Assembly: GCF_019139535.1 (NCBI RefSeq)
Contig: NZ_CP077073.1
Span: forward strand, 939,001-1,003,000
Source: Pseudomonas muyukensis
GTDB taxonomy: Bacteria > Pseudomonadota > Gammaproteobacteria > Pseudomonadales > Pseudomonadaceae
Direction: 5' to 3'
Length of the DNA stretch: 64,000 bases
Made by a program: the position numbers and the translations under genes. This document shows, piece after piece, positions 7,925 to 17,595 of the stretch. The notes under the pieces are model-generated. The model had not been told where the DNA came from. It saw only the letters and a list, made by a program, of their open reading frames with translations, and made no database searches. The number at the start of each line of letters is the position of its first letter. Position 1 is the stretch's first letter.

Positions 7925-9289
7925 CTACAGCTCCTCTACCAGGGCATCCAGCTGCTCCTGGCGCTCGGCCTGGTTGACCTTGGCCCCGGGATTGAGCGTC
8001 GACCACTGCGGATGCGCTCGCGCCTTGCTCAGCGCCTCGGGCAGCTTGCCCTCGCGCCAGCTCGTGGCATCCGGCGCCGCCAGGCGAATGCTGTCCTGCG
8101 CCGCATGCCCACGCCCCTCCAATGCCACCATCAGCTGCTGCTGACGCAGCGCCAACAAGCGCAACACCGTGTCGTCCACGGTCAGCTCACGCTGCCCCTT
8201 GAGCTTGCCCATCAGCCGCGATCCATAGTTGCGCGCGGTCTGCAGCGCGCCGCCGGCAATCGCCCCGGCCAGGGCGGCGGCGCCGAGGGTCAGGCCACCC
8301 ACCAGCAGGTCTACCCCCGCCCCCGCCGCCGCACCTGCGGCCACGCCGCTGCCCAGGCGCACGCCCAGCAGCTTCAAGGTCTCGGGGTTGAACAGGTCAT
8401 CGCCCCAGCGGCCGTCGAGCAACGGCAGGTCACCGGCGTTGGCATCTTCGCGGCGGAAGGCGTAGAGCTTGAGCAGCGCCTCGACGCAGCGCTGCTCGCG
8501 CTGGCGCACGTCCTGACGCAGGGCCTCGATGGCCTGGGCCTCGGCGGCCGGTTCCGCGGCGACGGCGCGCCGGCAGGCGGCGCAGTCGAGCAGCAATTCG
8601 GCGATCAGGCGCTTGCCGCTGTGCTGGCGGGCCAGGCGCTGGGCCTGCTGGTCGTCGATCAGCCGTTGCAGGGCTGGGCGGGCCTCCTCCAGCAGCAGGG
8701 CCAGGCTTTCGTAGAGGCGGCGCTCGCCGTCCTCGGGTGGGGCCACGCTGTCGAACCGCACCAGCGCGTGCAGGCCCAGGCGGGCCAGGGCCTCACGCCA
8801 TTGCGGCTCACGGTGGTGCTGGCTGGCGACGAAGTTGAGCACCGGCAGCAGCGGCTTGCCGCAGCCGGCCAGCACCTGCAGTTCGTCGCGGTACTTGGCC
8901 AGCACCGGCTCCCGGGCGTCGATCACGTACAGGCCGGCGTTGCTCGCCAGCAACTGGCGCAGCACCTTGGCTTCCTGCTCGAAACGCTGGCGCGCCTCGC
9001 TGCCCTGCAGGAAGCGCTCCAGGCGGGCTGGGCCGTCCAGGCGTTCGCCCGGCCGTTCCAGGCGCTCGAGATAGTCGAGCAGGGCGATGGCGTCTTCCAG
9101 GCCCGGGGTGTCGTACAGCTCCAGCAGCGGCTCGCCATCCACCGACAGGCGCGCGCCTTCGACATGGCGGGTGGTGCTGGGGCGGTGCGAGACCTCGCCG
9201 AAGCCGACATCGCGGGTCAGGGTGCGCAGCAGCGAAGTCTTGCCGACATTGGTATGGCCGACCACGGCCAGTTTCAGCGGCTCAGTCAT
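7925..9289 (-). CDS. DUF3482 GTPase, membrane-associated
   Basis: A 454-residue TRAFAC-type GTPase with an Era-like N-terminal domain: P-loop GHTNVGKTS (residues about 11-19), switch-I threonines, and DTPGL at about 60-64. The expected NKxD base-recognition motif is replaced by NFVA (about 152), so guanine specificity is uncertain. A Gly/Ala-rich hydrophobic stretch (about 315-360) could form a membrane hairpin, and a helical DUF3482 region follows. The ATG at 9289 has GGAG 7 nt upstream and is preferred over the ATG at 9295. It overlaps the upstream DUF2868 gene by 8 bp, so the two products probably work together. Function unknown. Confidence 0.85.
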   Translation of the reverse strand: MTEPLKLAVVGHTNVGKTSLLRTLTRDVGFGEVSHRPSTTRHVEGARLSVDGEPLLELYDTPGLEDAIALLDYLERLERPGERLDGPARLERFLQGSEARQRFEQEAKVLRQLLASNAGLYVIDAREPVLAKYRDELQVLAGCGKPLLPVLNFVASQHHREPQWREALARLGLHALVRFDSVAPPEDGERRLYESLALLLEEARPALQRLIDDQQAQRLARQHSGKRLIAELLLDCAACRRAVAAEPAAEAQAIEALRQDVRQREQRCVEALLKLYAFRREDANAGDLPLLDGRWGDDLFNPETLKLLGVRLGSGVAAGAAAGAGVDLLVGGLTLGAAALAGAIAGGALQTARNYGSRLMGKLKGQRELTVDDTVLRLLALRQQQLMVALEGRGHAAQDSIRLAAPDATSWREGKLPEALSKARAHPQWSTLNPGAKVNQAERQEQLDALVEEL

Positions 9290-10673
9290 GGCCATGCTCC
9301 AGCCAGGTCAGGGGCGAGGTGTCGGCGTGGGCCAGGCCGAGGCGGTCGAGCGCTGCGTGCCAGTCGCCCAGGCGCGCGGCGTCCAGGGCCTGGCCAGGCG
9401 CTGCCTGCAACAGCCAGACGCGCGTGGCGCCGGCATTGCGCGCAAGCTCGGCGAGCAGCGCCAGGCTGCCGCGGTCCGGCGAGCGCTGCGGGTCGCAGGC
9501 GATGGCCAGGCGTGCCGGCGGGAAGCGGCCGAGTTGCTCCAGCAGCTTGTTGCGCGATTCGCGGCTGTCGAGCACGCCGGCATCGACCACGCCCTTGGGC
9601 AGGGCCGGGGGCCAGGGGCGCTGGTTATCCAGCTCCAGGCCAACCAGCAGGGCGCCGCTGCTGCCGCTTTCCAGCTGGCCGGCCGCGAAGTGGGGCAATG
9701 CCTCGGGGGCGGCGTCCTGCACGCCGATGCGTTCGCTGCGCGGCATCAGCGCGTCGCGCAGCGGCGCGTAACCGGGCAGGTTGAGGTCCAGGGCCAGGCG
9801 CGCGCGGCCCTGGCGCCAACGCCACAGGCACAACGCGGCCAGCGCCAGGCGCGGCAGCAGGCCGTAGACCAGCACCACGCCGAGCAGCCAGCTGGCCCAG
9901 GCCTGGCGTGCCAGGTCGAGGGCCGGCAGGCTGTCGCCGCTGGCACGGATCATCGCGGCGTCCGGCACGTTGAAACCGAGCAGCGCGGGCAGGGCGCCCA
10001 GGGCCTGGGTCAGGCCAATGAAGGGTTCGGCGGCCAGCAGCGTGGTTTCCCAGACGAAACCGTAGCGCCGCGTCGCCAGCAGTGCCAGGAGCATGCCCAG
10101 GGCGCTGAGCATCGCCAGCAGCCACAGGCCATGCACCAACAGGCCGAGCAGCCAGCGGTTCAGGCGCTGGCGCTGCAGCAACACCAGCAGCGCCGGGGCC
10201 AGTTGCGCGGCCTTGGCGTCGCGGGCGAAGCGCTCGCTCAGCCACAGCCACAAGCGTCCCAGCGGCGCGCCTTGGTCGCCCGCGAAGAGCAAACCCAGCG
10301 CCCAGCCGACCAGCAACAGCAGGTTGACCCCGAGCAGGCTGCCCAGGGCCCAGAACACGTTGACCGGGCGCTGGCCGTCGCCCAAGGCCGCCATGCCGAG
10401 GCCAGCGCCGCTGAGCCCGGCGAACAGCAGCAGGGCCAGCAGCGCCAGGCGCGCGCCCTGTTTCCAGTGTTGCAGCGCCGTGCTCATGCCGTCGCGCTCG
10501 GCCAGCCACAGGGCGCGGGTTTCGATGCGCGTTGCCAGGTCGCCGCCTTGCTGGCGGGCGCGGCGGTTGGCCTCCTGGTCTTCCAGGGGGCCGGCGTGTT
10601 CCTCGCGCAGGCGCACCGCTTCGGTGAGCCAGCGCTTGTCGAGTGGCGTCAGTGCGGTCACAAGCTCTTCCAT
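9282..10673 (-). CDS. DUF2868 membrane protein, partner of the DUF3482 GTPase
   Basis: A 463-residue protein with several predicted inner-membrane helices. Two lie near residues 90-150, and further ones around 190-220 and 280-310, followed by a soluble C-terminal domain. The start taken is MEELVTAL at 10673; an upstream in-frame start would overlap the folA promoter. The last 8 bases overlap the GTPase start, implying coupled translation. The pairing of DUF2868 with a DUF3482 GTPase is conserved in pseudomonads, but no reaction is known. A membrane platform for the GTPase is the simplest reading. Confidence 0.82.
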   Translation of the reverse strand: MEELVTALTPLDKRWLTEAVRLREEHAGPLEDQEANRRARQQGGDLATRIETRALWLAERDGMSTALQHWKQGARLALLALLLFAGLSGAGLGMAALGDGQRPVNVFWALGSLLGVNLLLLVGWALGLLFAGDQGAPLGRLWLWLSERFARDAKAAQLAPALLVLLQRQRLNRWLLGLLVHGLWLLAMLSALGMLLALLATRRYGFVWETTLLAAEPFIGLTQALGALPALLGFNVPDAAMIRASGDSLPALDLARQAWASWLLGVVLVYGLLPRLALAALCLWRWRQGRARLALDLNLPGYAPLRDALMPRSERIGVQDAAPEALPHFAAGQLESGSSGALLVGLELDNQRPWPPALPKGVVDAGVLDSRESRNKLLEQLGRFPPARLAIACDPQRSPDRGSLALLAELARNAGATRVWLLQAAPGQALDAARLGDWHAALDRLGLAHADTSPLTWLEHGHD

Positions 10674-10714
10674 TGCACAGGTCAGGGCGCAAGCATAACC
10701 CACGTGCCCGGTGC

Positions 10715-10720
10715 TATCCT
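10715..10720 (+). promoter_or_regulatory. Possible -10 box placing folA transcription start at its ATG
   Basis: TATCCT ends 7 bp before the folA ATG, and no Shine-Dalgarno is present in the 20 bp before the start. This geometry would give a leaderless mRNA. No good -35 is seen, so this is tentative. Confidence 0.4.
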
Positions 10721-10727
10721 CGCCGGC

Positions 10728-11243
10728 ATGAATACATCACTCCCCCTCAGCCTGATCGCGGCGCTCGCCGAGAACCGTGTGATCGGCATCGACAACTCCA
10801 TGCCCTGGCACCTGCCGGGGGATTTCAAGTACTTCAAGGCCACCACCCTGGGCAAGCCGATCATCATGGGGCGCAAGACCTGGGACTCACTGGGCCGGCC
10901 GCTGCCGGGGCGCTTGAATATCGTGGTCAGCCGCCAGCCGGGGCTGCAGCTCGAAGGCGCCGAGGTGTTCGCCTCGCTGGAGCAGGCGCTGGTACGTGCC
11001 GAGCAGTGGGCGCGGGAGCAGGGTATCGATGAGCTGATGCTGATCGGTGGCGCGCAGCTGTATGCGCAGGCGCTGGAGAAGGGGCTGGTGAGCCGGATGT
11101 ACCTGACCCGGGTGGAGCTGTCGCCGCAGGGGGATGCCTGGTTCCCCGAGTTCGACAACAGCCAGTGGCACCTGGCCTCGAGCGCGGCACAGGCTGAAGA
11201 GGGCAAGCCTGCCTATCACTTCGAGGTCTGGGACAGGGCTTGA
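10728..11243 (+). CDS. folA: Dihydrofolate reductase
   Basis: NADPH-dependent reduction of dihydrofolate to tetrahydrofolate in the cytoplasm, the target of trimethoprim. The 171-residue length is normal. Visible features: the N-terminal strand LSLIAALAENRVIGIDN; the MPWHLPGDF segment with the catalytic aspartate; the NADPH-binding GRKTWDSLGRPLPGR; and IGGAQLYAQAL near residue 110. The gene starts 54 bp from the divergent DUF2868 gene. The start is fixed by the conserved N-terminus, although no ribosome binding site precedes it. Confidence 0.97.
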   Translation: MNTSLPLSLIAALAENRVIGIDNSMPWHLPGDFKYFKATTLGKPIIMGRKTWDSLGRPLPGRLNIVVSRQPGLQLEGAEVFASLEQALVRAEQWAREQGIDELMLIGGAQLYAQALEKGLVSRMYLTRVELSPQGDAWFPEFDNSQWHLASSAAQAEEGKPAYHFEVWDRA

Positions 11244-11282
11244 GGTTGCTGGGGCTGCTGCGCAGCCCTCTGGCGACGCATG

Positions 11283-11346
11283 GCCGCTCCTACAGGGAAT
11301 AATCGGAGCGGCGCAATTAAGCTGTAGGCGCCGGCTTTGCCGGCGA
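11283..11346. repeat. REP-like elements downstream of folA
   Basis: Two degenerate facing REP pieces (GCCGCTCCTACAGGGA and CTGTAGGCGCCGGCTTTGCCGGCGAA) in the gap between the converging folA and tcyP genes. Confidence 0.7.
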
Positions 11347-11354
11347 ATGCGGCC

Positions 11355-12746
11355 TCAGGAATGGTTCAACTCGGCGTGCTCATCGCCGCCCAGCACCTGC
11401 TGGTCGGTCTGTTTGAGCAACTGGCTGGTGACCACGCCAGCGGTCATCGACCCATTCACGTTCAGCGCCGTGCGGCCCATGTCGATCAGCGGTTCCACCG
11501 AGATCAGCAGCGCCACCAGTTCCACCGGCAGGCCCATGGCCGGCAGCACGATCAGCGCGGCGAAGGTGGCGCCGCCACCGACCCCGGCGACGCCGGCCGA
11601 GCTGAGGGTGACGATGGCCACCAAGGTGGCGATCCACAGCGGGTCGAAGGTGTCGATGCCCACCGCCGGGGCGACCATCACCGCCAGCATCGCCGGGTAC
11701 AGGCCGGCGCAGCCGTTCTGGCCGATGGTGGCGCCGAACGAGGCGCTGAAGCTGGCGATCGACTGCGGCACGCCCAGGCGCAGGGTCTGCGCCTCGATGC
11801 TCAGCGGGATGCTGGCAGCGCTGGAGCGGCTGGTGAAGGCGAAGGTCAGCACCGGCCAGACCTTGCGCAAGAAGCGCAGCGGGCTGACCCCGGTCAGCGC
11901 CAGGATCACCCCGTGGACCACGAACATCAGGCCCAGGCCGATGTACGAAACCACCACGAAGCTGCCCAGCTTGAGGATGTCCTCCAGGTTGGAGCTGGCC
12001 ACCACCTTGGTCATCAGTGCCAGCACGCCGTAGGGGGTGAGCTTCATCACCAGGCGCACCAGGCGCATCACCCAGGCCTGCAGCACGTCGATGGCCGCCA
12101 GCGCGCGTTCGCCTTTGTCCTTGTCGTCCTTGATCAGTTGCAAGGCGGCAAGGCCCAGGAACACGGCGAAGATCACCACGCTGATGATCGAGGTCGGCTT
12201 GGCCCGGGCCAGGTCGCCCACCGGGTTGCTCGGCACGAACGACAGCAGCAGCTGCGGGATGTTGAGGTCGGCGACCTTGCCCGCGTAGTCGTTGTGGATG
12301 GCTTGCAGGCGAGCGCTTTCCTGGACGCCAGCCACCAGGCCCTCGGCGCTGAGGCCGAACAGGTTGGTCAGGGCGATGCCGATCAGGGCGGCGATAGCGG
12401 TGGTCAGCAGCAGGGTGCCAATGCTCAGCACGCTGATCCGGCCCAGTGACGAGGCGTTGTGCAGGCGGGTCACGGCGCTGAGGATCGAGGCGAAGATCAG
12501 CGGCATGACGATCATCTGCAGCAGGCCGACGTAGCCGTTGCCGACCAGGTCGAGCCAGGCGATGGTGGCCTTGAGCACCGGGTGGCCCGCGCCGTACAGC
12601 GTGTGCAGGACCAGGCCGAAGAGCACGCCCAGCACCAGGCCGAGCAGGACCTTTTTAGCCAGGCTCCAGTCGGTGCGGCGGGTTTGTGCCAGGCCCAGCA
12701 GCAGGGCCAGGAACGCCAGCAGGTTGAGTGACAGGGGCAGGTTCAT
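11355..12746 (-). CDS. tcyP: L-cystine:H+/Na+ symporter TcyP
   Basis: Inner-membrane secondary carrier of the dicarboxylate/amino acid:cation symporter family. At 463 residues it is near-colinear with E. coli TcyP (YdjN), including [10 protein letters not shown] near the N-terminus, [28 protein letters not shown] and the [16 protein letters not shown] segment. It imports cystine as a sulfur source. The start MNLPLSLN at 12746 matches the family; an in-frame start ten codons upstream is not needed. A palindrome in the upstream region (12866-12885) may be an operator; regulation by the sulfur regulator CysB is a guess from family knowledge. Confidence 0.93.
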   Translation of the reverse strand: MNLPLSLNLLAFLALLLGLAQTRRTDWSLAKKVLLGLVLGVLFGLVLHTLYGAGHPVLKATIAWLDLVGNGYVGLLQMIVMPLIFASILSAVTRLHNASSLGRISVLSIGTLLLTTAIAALIGIALTNLFGLSAEGLVAGVQESARLQAIHNDYAGKVADLNIPQLLLSFVPSNPVGDLARAKPTSIISVVIFAVFLGLAALQLIKDDKDKGERALAAIDVLQAWVMRLVRLVMKLTPYGVLALMTKVVASSNLEDILKLGSFVVVSYIGLGLMFVVHGVILALTGVSPLRFLRKVWPVLTFAFTSRSSAASIPLSIEAQTLRLGVPQSIASFSASFGATIGQNGCAGLYPAMLAVMVAPAVGIDTFDPLWIATLVAIVTLSSAGVAGVGGGATFAALIVLPAMGLPVELVALLISVEPLIDMGRTALNVNGSMTAGVVTSQLLKQTDQQVLGGDEHAELNHS

Positions 12747-12865
12747 TGAAGCTCCAGAAAAAGGCAGAAGAGGCATCGCCTCTGTGAGCGATTACGAACG
12801 GAAATGCTAACAGCCTGAAAACAAACGAATTTATACCCAAAAGTAATTTGCATAGTCGTTTATGG

Positions 12866-12885
12866 AATAACGACCTGTCGTTATT
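12866..12885. promoter_or_regulatory. Palindromic operator candidate between tcyP and pchP
   Basis: Perfect 8-bp arms AATAACGA and TCGTTATT separated by CCTG, in the AT-richest part of the 244-bp divergent region. The symmetry suits a dimeric regulator such as a LysR-type protein. It could serve tcyP, pchP or both. Confidence 0.5.
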
Positions 12886-12990
12886 GGCAATCAACATGGC
12901 GTTTGCGGTTGCGTCGGGGTCGGTGTCGAGCGTCTGGCTGTCACGAATCGGGTCTAGGGTTGAGCGGCCACGTCTTTGGGAGAACTGCAC

Positions 12991-14049
12991 ATGATGTCTG
13001 CTCCGAGAATCCTCGCCGCCAGCCTGGCCTTGCTGCTCAGCGCCAACAGCTGGGCGGCCACCGAGCTCAAGCACTGGCCCGCCGAGGCCGCGAAACAGCT
13101 GGATGCGATGATTGCCGCCAATGCCAACCAGGGCAACTATGCGGTGTTCGACATGGACAACACCAGCTACCGCTTCGACCTTGAGGAGGCATTGCTGCCG
13201 TTCATGGAGAACAAGGGCCTGCTGAGCCGCGACAAGCTCGACCCTTCGCTCAAGCTGATGCCGTTCAAGGACACCGCCGAGCACAAGGAGAGCCTGTTCA
13301 GCTACTACAACCGCCTGTGCGAAGTCGACGACATGGTCTGCTACCCGTGGGTGGCCCAGGTGTTCTCCGGTTTCACTCTCGAGGAGCTGAAGGTCCAGGT
13401 CGATGAGCTGATGGCTTCGGGCAAGCCGGTGCCGGCGACCTACTTCGACGGCGACCAGGTCAAGACCACCGAAGTGCAGCCGCCCAAGGTGTTTGCCGGG
13501 CAGACCGAGCTGTACAACAAGCTGATGGAGAACGGCATCGAGGTCTATGTGATCTCGGCGGCGTCCGAAGAGCTGGTGCGCATGGTCGCCGCCGACCCCA
13601 AGTACGGCTACAACGTCAAACCGCAGAACGTCATCGGTGTCAGCCTGCTGCTCAAGGATCGCCAGAGCGGCGCGCTGACCACCGCGCGCAAGCAGATCAG
13701 CGCCGGGCACTACGACCCCAAGGCCAACCAGCGCCTCGAACTGACCCCCTACCTGTGGACCCCGGCGACCTGGATGGCCGGCAAGCAGGCGGCCATCCTC
13801 ACCTACATCGATGAGTGGAAGAAACCGGTGTTGGTGGGTGGCGACACGCCAACCAGCGATGGCTACATGCAGTTCCACGGTGTCGACGTGAGCAAGGGCG
13901 GCATCCACCTGTGGATCAACCGCAAGGCCAAGTACATGGACCAGTTGAACGGCATGATCGCGAAGAACGCGGCGGCGCAGGCCAAGCAAGGCTTGCCGGT
14001 GACGGCGGACAAGAACTGGGTGATCGTCACGCCCGAGCAAATACAGTAA
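12991..14049 (+). CDS. pchP: Periplasmic phosphorylcholine phosphatase
   Basis: Haloacid dehalogenase-fold phosphatase that releases choline and phosphate from phosphorylcholine, acting with phospholipase C in use of host or plant lipids. The 352-residue precursor has a signal peptide of about 22 residues (ending SWA-A). Motif I DMDNT is at residues 54-58 (nucleophile D54), and the C-terminal GDTPTSDGYM supplies the metal-binding aspartates. The protein closely follows P. aeruginosa PA5292 (PchP) to its last residues, VIVTPEQIQ. ATG 12991 is preceded by GGGAGA. It is monocistronic, bounded by a divergent region and a REP plus terminator. Confidence 0.93.
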   Translation: MMSAPRILAASLALLLSANSWAATELKHWPAEAAKQLDAMIAANANQGNYAVFDMDNTSYRFDLEEALLPFMENKGLLSRDKLDPSLKLMPFKDTAEHKESLFSYYNRLCEVDDMVCYPWVAQVFSGFTLEELKVQVDELMASGKPVPATYFDGDQVKTTEVQPPKVFAGQTELYNKLMENGIEVYVISAASEELVRMVAADPKYGYNVKPQNVIGVSLLLKDRQSGALTTARKQISAGHYDPKANQRLELTPYLWTPATWMAGKQAAILTYIDEWKKPVLVGGDTPTSDGYMQFHGVDVSKGGIHLWINRKAKYMDQLNGMIAKNAAAQAKQGLPVTADKNWVIVTPEQIQ

Positions 14050-14063
14050 TCGGTGTTGCTCCC

Positions 14064-14127
14064 TTCGCCGGCAAGCCGGCTCCTACAGGTCATGTGCCGA
14101 CCCTGTAGGAGCCGGCTTGCCGGCGAA
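14064..14127. repeat. REP inverted pair after pchP
   Basis: Facing copies TTCGCCGGCAAGCCGGCTCC and its complement, each extended by CTACAGG/CCTGTAG, separated by 12 bp. Confidence 0.9.
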
Positions 14128-14145
14128 GAGGCCGGTACAGGCAAT

Positions 14146-14177
14146 AAAAAAACCGGCGCACCAGGCGCCGGTTTTTT
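14146..14177. terminator. Bidirectional intrinsic terminator between pchP and ilvD
   Basis: Stem AACCGGCGC/GCGCCGGTT with a 5-nt loop, A-rich on the left and six T on the right, so it can stop transcription from both converging genes. Confidence 0.93.
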
Positions 14178-14192
14178 CATGCCTTCAAAGCC

Positions 14193-16034
14193 TCACAGCC
14201 CCTCGAGCATCGCCTTGTTGCGCACCGCGCCCTTGTCGGCGCTGGTGGCCAGCAGGGCGTAGGCCTTCAGCGCGGTGGTCACCTTGCGTGGGCGTACTTC
14301 GGCTGGCTTCCAGCCCTTCTTGTCCTGCTCGATGCGGCGTGCGGCCAGCTCGTCGTCGCTGACCAGCAGGTTGATCGAGCGGTTGGGGATGTCGATCAGC
14401 ACCTTGTCGCCGTCCTGCACCAGGCCGATGGCGCCGCCTGCGGCCGCTTCCGGCGAGGCGTGGCCAATGGACAGGCCCGAGGTGCCGCCGGAGAAGCGGC
14501 CGTCGGTGAGCAGGGCGCAGGCCTTGCCCAGGCCCTTGGACTTCAGGTACGAGGTCGGGTAGAGCATCTCTTGCATGCCCGGGCCGCCTTTCGGGCCTTC
14601 GTAGCGGATGATCACGATGTCGCCGGCCTTCACTTCGTCGGCGAGGATGCCGCGCACGGCGCTGTCCTGGCTTTCGAAGATCTTCGCGGTGCCTTCGAAC
14701 ACCAGGATCGAGTCGTCGACCCCGGCGGTCTTCACCACGCAACCGTCCAGGGCGATGTTGCCGTACAGCACGGCCAGGCCGCCCTCTTGCGAGTAGGCGT
14801 GCTCGACGCTGCGGATGCAGCCGTTTTCGCGGTCGTCGTCGAGGGTTTCCCAACGGGTCGACTGGCTGAAGGCGGTTTGCGTAGGGATGCCGGCCGGGCC
14901 TGCCTTGAAGAAGGTGTGCACGGCTTCGTCATCGGTCTGGGTGATGTCCCACTTGGCGATGGCCTCTTCCATGCTGCGGCTGTGCACGGTCGGCAGGTCG
15001 GTGTGCAGCAGGCCGCCGCGGGCCAGCGAGCCGAGGATGCTGAAGATGCCGCCAGCGCGGTGCACGTCTTCCATGTGGTACTTCTGGATATTCGGCGCCA
15101 CCTTGCACAGCTGCGGCACCTTGCGCGACAGGCGATCGATGTCGCGCAGGTCGAATGCCACCTCGCCTTCCTGGGCGGCGGCCAGCAGGTGCAGGATGGT
15201 GTTGGTCGAGCCACCCATGGCGATGTCGAGCATCATGGCGTTCTCGAACGCCTTGAAGTTGGCGATGCTGCGCGGCAGCACCGATTCGTCGTTCTCGCCG
15301 TAGTAGCGTTTGCACAGCTCGACGATGGTACGGCCGGCGGTGAGGAACAGCTGCTCGCGATCGGCGTGGGTGGCCAGGGTCGAGCCGTTGCCCGGCAGGG
15401 CGAGACCCAAGGCTTCGGTCAGGCAGTTCATCGAGTTGGCGGTGAACATGCCGGAGCACGAGCCGCAGGTCGGGCAGGCGCTGCGCTCGTACTCGGCGAC
15501 CTTCTCGTCGCTGGCGGTGGAGTCGGCGGCGATGACCATGGCGTCGACCAGGTCCAGGCCATGGCTGGCCAGCTTGGTCTTGCCGGCTTCCATCGGGCCG
15601 CCGGAAACGAAGATCACCGGGATGTTCAGGCGCAGGGCGGCCATCAGCATGCCGGGGGTGATCTTGTCGCAGTTGGAAATGCACACGATGGCGTCGGCGC
15701 AGTGGGCGTTGACCATGTACTCGACGGCGTCGGCGATGATCTCGCGGCTGGGCAGCGAATAGAGCATGCCGTCGTGGCCCATGGCGATGCCGTCGTCCAC
15801 GGCGATGGTGTTGAACTCTTTCGCCACGCCACCGGCGCGTTCGATCTCGCGGGCGACCAACTGGCCCAAGTCCTTCAGGTGCACGTGGCCCGGGACGAAC
15901 TGGGTGAACGAGTTGGCGATGGCGATGATCGGCTTCTTGAAGTCTTCGTCCTTCATCCCGGTGGCGCGCCACAGGGCACGCGCGCCGGCCATGTTGCGGC
16001 CCTGGGTGGAGGTCTTGGAACGATAATCAGGCAT
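14193..16034 (-). CDS. ilvD: Dihydroxy-acid dehydratase
   Basis: Iron-sulfur enzyme of branched-chain amino acid synthesis that dehydrates dihydroxy-isovalerate and dihydroxy-methylvalerate to the keto acids. Full family length (613 aa). It begins [20 protein letters not shown] and contains the cluster and metal motifs [12 protein letters not shown] (near 120) and [15 protein letters not shown] (near 195). The C-terminal swivel domain has [14 protein letters not shown]. The gene stands alone on the minus strand, with a 3' terminator shared with pchP. Confidence 0.97.
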   Translation of the reverse strand: MPDYRSKTSTQGRNMAGARALWRATGMKDEDFKKPIIAIANSFTQFVPGHVHLKDLGQLVAREIERAGGVAKEFNTIAVDDGIAMGHDGMLYSLPSREIIADAVEYMVNAHCADAIVCISNCDKITPGMLMAALRLNIPVIFVSGGPMEAGKTKLASHGLDLVDAMVIAADSTASDEKVAEYERSACPTCGSCSGMFTANSMNCLTEALGLALPGNGSTLATHADREQLFLTAGRTIVELCKRYYGENDESVLPRSIANFKAFENAMMLDIAMGGSTNTILHLLAAAQEGEVAFDLRDIDRLSRKVPQLCKVAPNIQKYHMEDVHRAGGIFSILGSLARGGLLHTDLPTVHSRSMEEAIAKWDITQTDDEAVHTFFKAGPAGIPTQTAFSQSTRWETLDDDRENGCIRSVEHAYSQEGGLAVLYGNIALDGCVVKTAGVDDSILVFEGTAKIFESQDSAVRGILADEVKAGDIVIIRYEGPKGGPGMQEMLYPTSYLKSKGLGKACALLTDGRFSGGTSGLSIGHASPEAAAGGAIGLVQDGDKVLIDIPNRSINLLVSDDELAARRIEQDKKGWKPAEVRPRKVTTALKAYALLATSADKGAVRNKAMLEGL

Positions 16035-16274
16035 GGAGCGCTCCTGGCGGCTTAATCAGGTCACTAATAGGGGAGTGAGCTTCTCTTGTCCTCATGCGCC
16101 GAGGGCCGGTTGCCACAGGCAAGGATGGGCGTCGAAGGACCGCGCGGGATCGCCGCAGGCTCGACCAGAGCTCATAAACCCGCCGGGGATGACTGGCGAT
16201 GAATAGGCCGATTCTACACCGCTGGCGCGGTGAGGGAATGCAGATGTGCAGGCTTGGCGGGGAGTTTGCAGCAG

Positions 16275-16299
16275 GAAAGGGCCGCTCGGCGGCCCTTTT
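16275..16299 (-). terminator. Stem-loop after rlmI
   Basis: Perfect stem AAAGGGCCGC/GCGGCCCTTT around a 3-nt loop, 10 bp downstream of the rlmI stop. On the minus strand only three T follow the stem, so termination may be partial. The opposite strand has a longer T run and could stop read-through. Confidence 0.65.
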
Positions 16300-16308
16300 T
16301 GGCAGGGA

Positions 16309-17505
16309 TCAGCTGTTTGGCAGCAAGCGGCAGGTGATGCTCTTGATGTAGCGGGTCTCGGCGATCGCCGGGTGTACCGGATGGTCCGGGCCCTGGCCGC
16401 CGCGTTCGAGCAACTGCAGGTTGCGGTCCAGGTGGCGGGCGCTGGTCAGCAGGATGTTGTGCAGGTCGTCCTCGGGCAGGTGCATCGAGCACGAGGCGCT
16501 GACCAGGATGCCGTCCTTGTTCAGCATGCGCATGGCCTGTTCGTTGAGGCGGCGGTAGGCCGCTTCGCCGTTTTTCAGGTCTTTCTTGCGCTTGATGAAG
16601 GCGGGTGGGTCGGCAATGATCACGTCGAAGCGCTCCTCGGCGGCCTTCAGCTCGCGCAGGGCCTCGAACACATCGCCTTCGATGCAGGTCAGCTTCTCGC
16701 TGATACCGTTCAGCGCGGCGTTGCGCTCGACGCCGTCCAGGGCGAAGCCCGAGGCATCCACGCAGAACACTTCGCTGGCGCCGAACGCGCCGGCCTGCAC
16801 GCCCCAGCCACCGATGTAGCTGAACAGGTCGAGCACGCGCTTGCCCTTGACGTAGGGGGCCAGGCGCGCGCGGTTCATGCGGTGGTCGTAGAACCAGCCG
16901 GTCTTCTGCCCTTCGCGTACCGGGGCCTCGAACCTGACGCCGTTCTCTTCCAGCGCCACCCAGTCCGGTACTTCGCCGTAGACGGTCTCGACATAGCGCC
17001 CGAGGCCTTCGGCGTCACGGGCGGCGGAGTCGTTCTTGAACAGGATGCCGCTGGGCTTGAGCACCTGGACCAGGGCGGCGATCACCTCGTCCTTGTGCGC
17101 TTCCATGGTGGCCGAGGCCAGTTGCACCACAAGGATGTCGAAGAAGCGGTCGACCACCAGGCCGGGGAGCAGGTCGGAATCGCCGTACACCAGGCGGTAG
17201 CACGGTTTGTCGAACAGGCGCTCGCGCAGCGACAGGGCCACGTTCAGGCGGTGCACCAGCAGCGACTTGTCCAGGGGCAGCTTGGCGTCGCGCGACAGCA
17301 GGCGGGCGCAGATCAGGTTGTTCGGGCTCACGGCCACCACGCCCAGGGGCTTGCCGCTGGCGCTTTCGAGAATGGCCTGCTGGCCGGCCTTCAGGCCCTG
17401 CAGCGGGGTCGCGGCAACGTCTACTTCATTGCTGTAGACCCACAGGTGGCCGGCGCGCAGGCGGCGGTCGGCGTTGGCTTTGAGACGAAGGCTGGGCAGG
17501 GACAT
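16309..17505 (-). CDS. rlmI: 23S rRNA m5C1962 methyltransferase
   Basis: Cytoplasmic SAM-dependent RNA methyltransferase (398 aa). It has an N-terminal PUA-type RNA-binding domain beginning LRLKANADRRLRAGHLWVYSNE, a linker domain, and a Rossmann methyltransferase domain with VLDLFSYIGGWG (motif I), DVIIADPPAF (motif IV) and the catalytic cysteine segment VSASCSMHL. Length and motifs match E. coli RlmI (YccW). The 378-bp region upstream separates it from the divergent HDOD gene. Confidence 0.93.
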   Translation of the reverse strand: MSLPSLRLKANADRRLRAGHLWVYSNEVDVAATPLQGLKAGQQAILESASGKPLGVVAVSPNNLICARLLSRDAKLPLDKSLLVHRLNVALSLRERLFDKPCYRLVYGDSDLLPGLVVDRFFDILVVQLASATMEAHKDEVIAALVQVLKPSGILFKNDSAARDAEGLGRYVETVYGEVPDWVALEENGVRFEAPVREGQKTGWFYDHRMNRARLAPYVKGKRVLDLFSYIGGWGVQAGAFGASEVFCVDASGFALDGVERNAALNGISEKLTCIEGDVFEALRELKAAEERFDVIIADPPAFIKRKKDLKNGEAAYRRLNEQAMRMLNKDGILVSASCSMHLPEDDLHNILLTSARHLDRNLQLLERGGQGPDHPVHPAIAETRYIKSITCRLLPNS

Positions 17506-17595
17506 GACGTCGCTCCGGGAAAAAAGAGCGGGAGTATACCGCGTCGGCCCCGGATTCGCTGTCGCCTGCGACCAAGCGTGAGGTTATCGCTTCAT

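Noticed and set aside
9087..10727. Long plus-strand open frame running into folA
   Set aside because: It is antisense to the DUF2868/GTPase genes with Gln/Arg/Ala-rich shadow composition; only the part from 10728 is folA.
12898..12912. Sigma-54 promoter (TGGC...TTGC) upstream of pchP
   Set aside because: The GG-GC spacing is 11 instead of the required 10.
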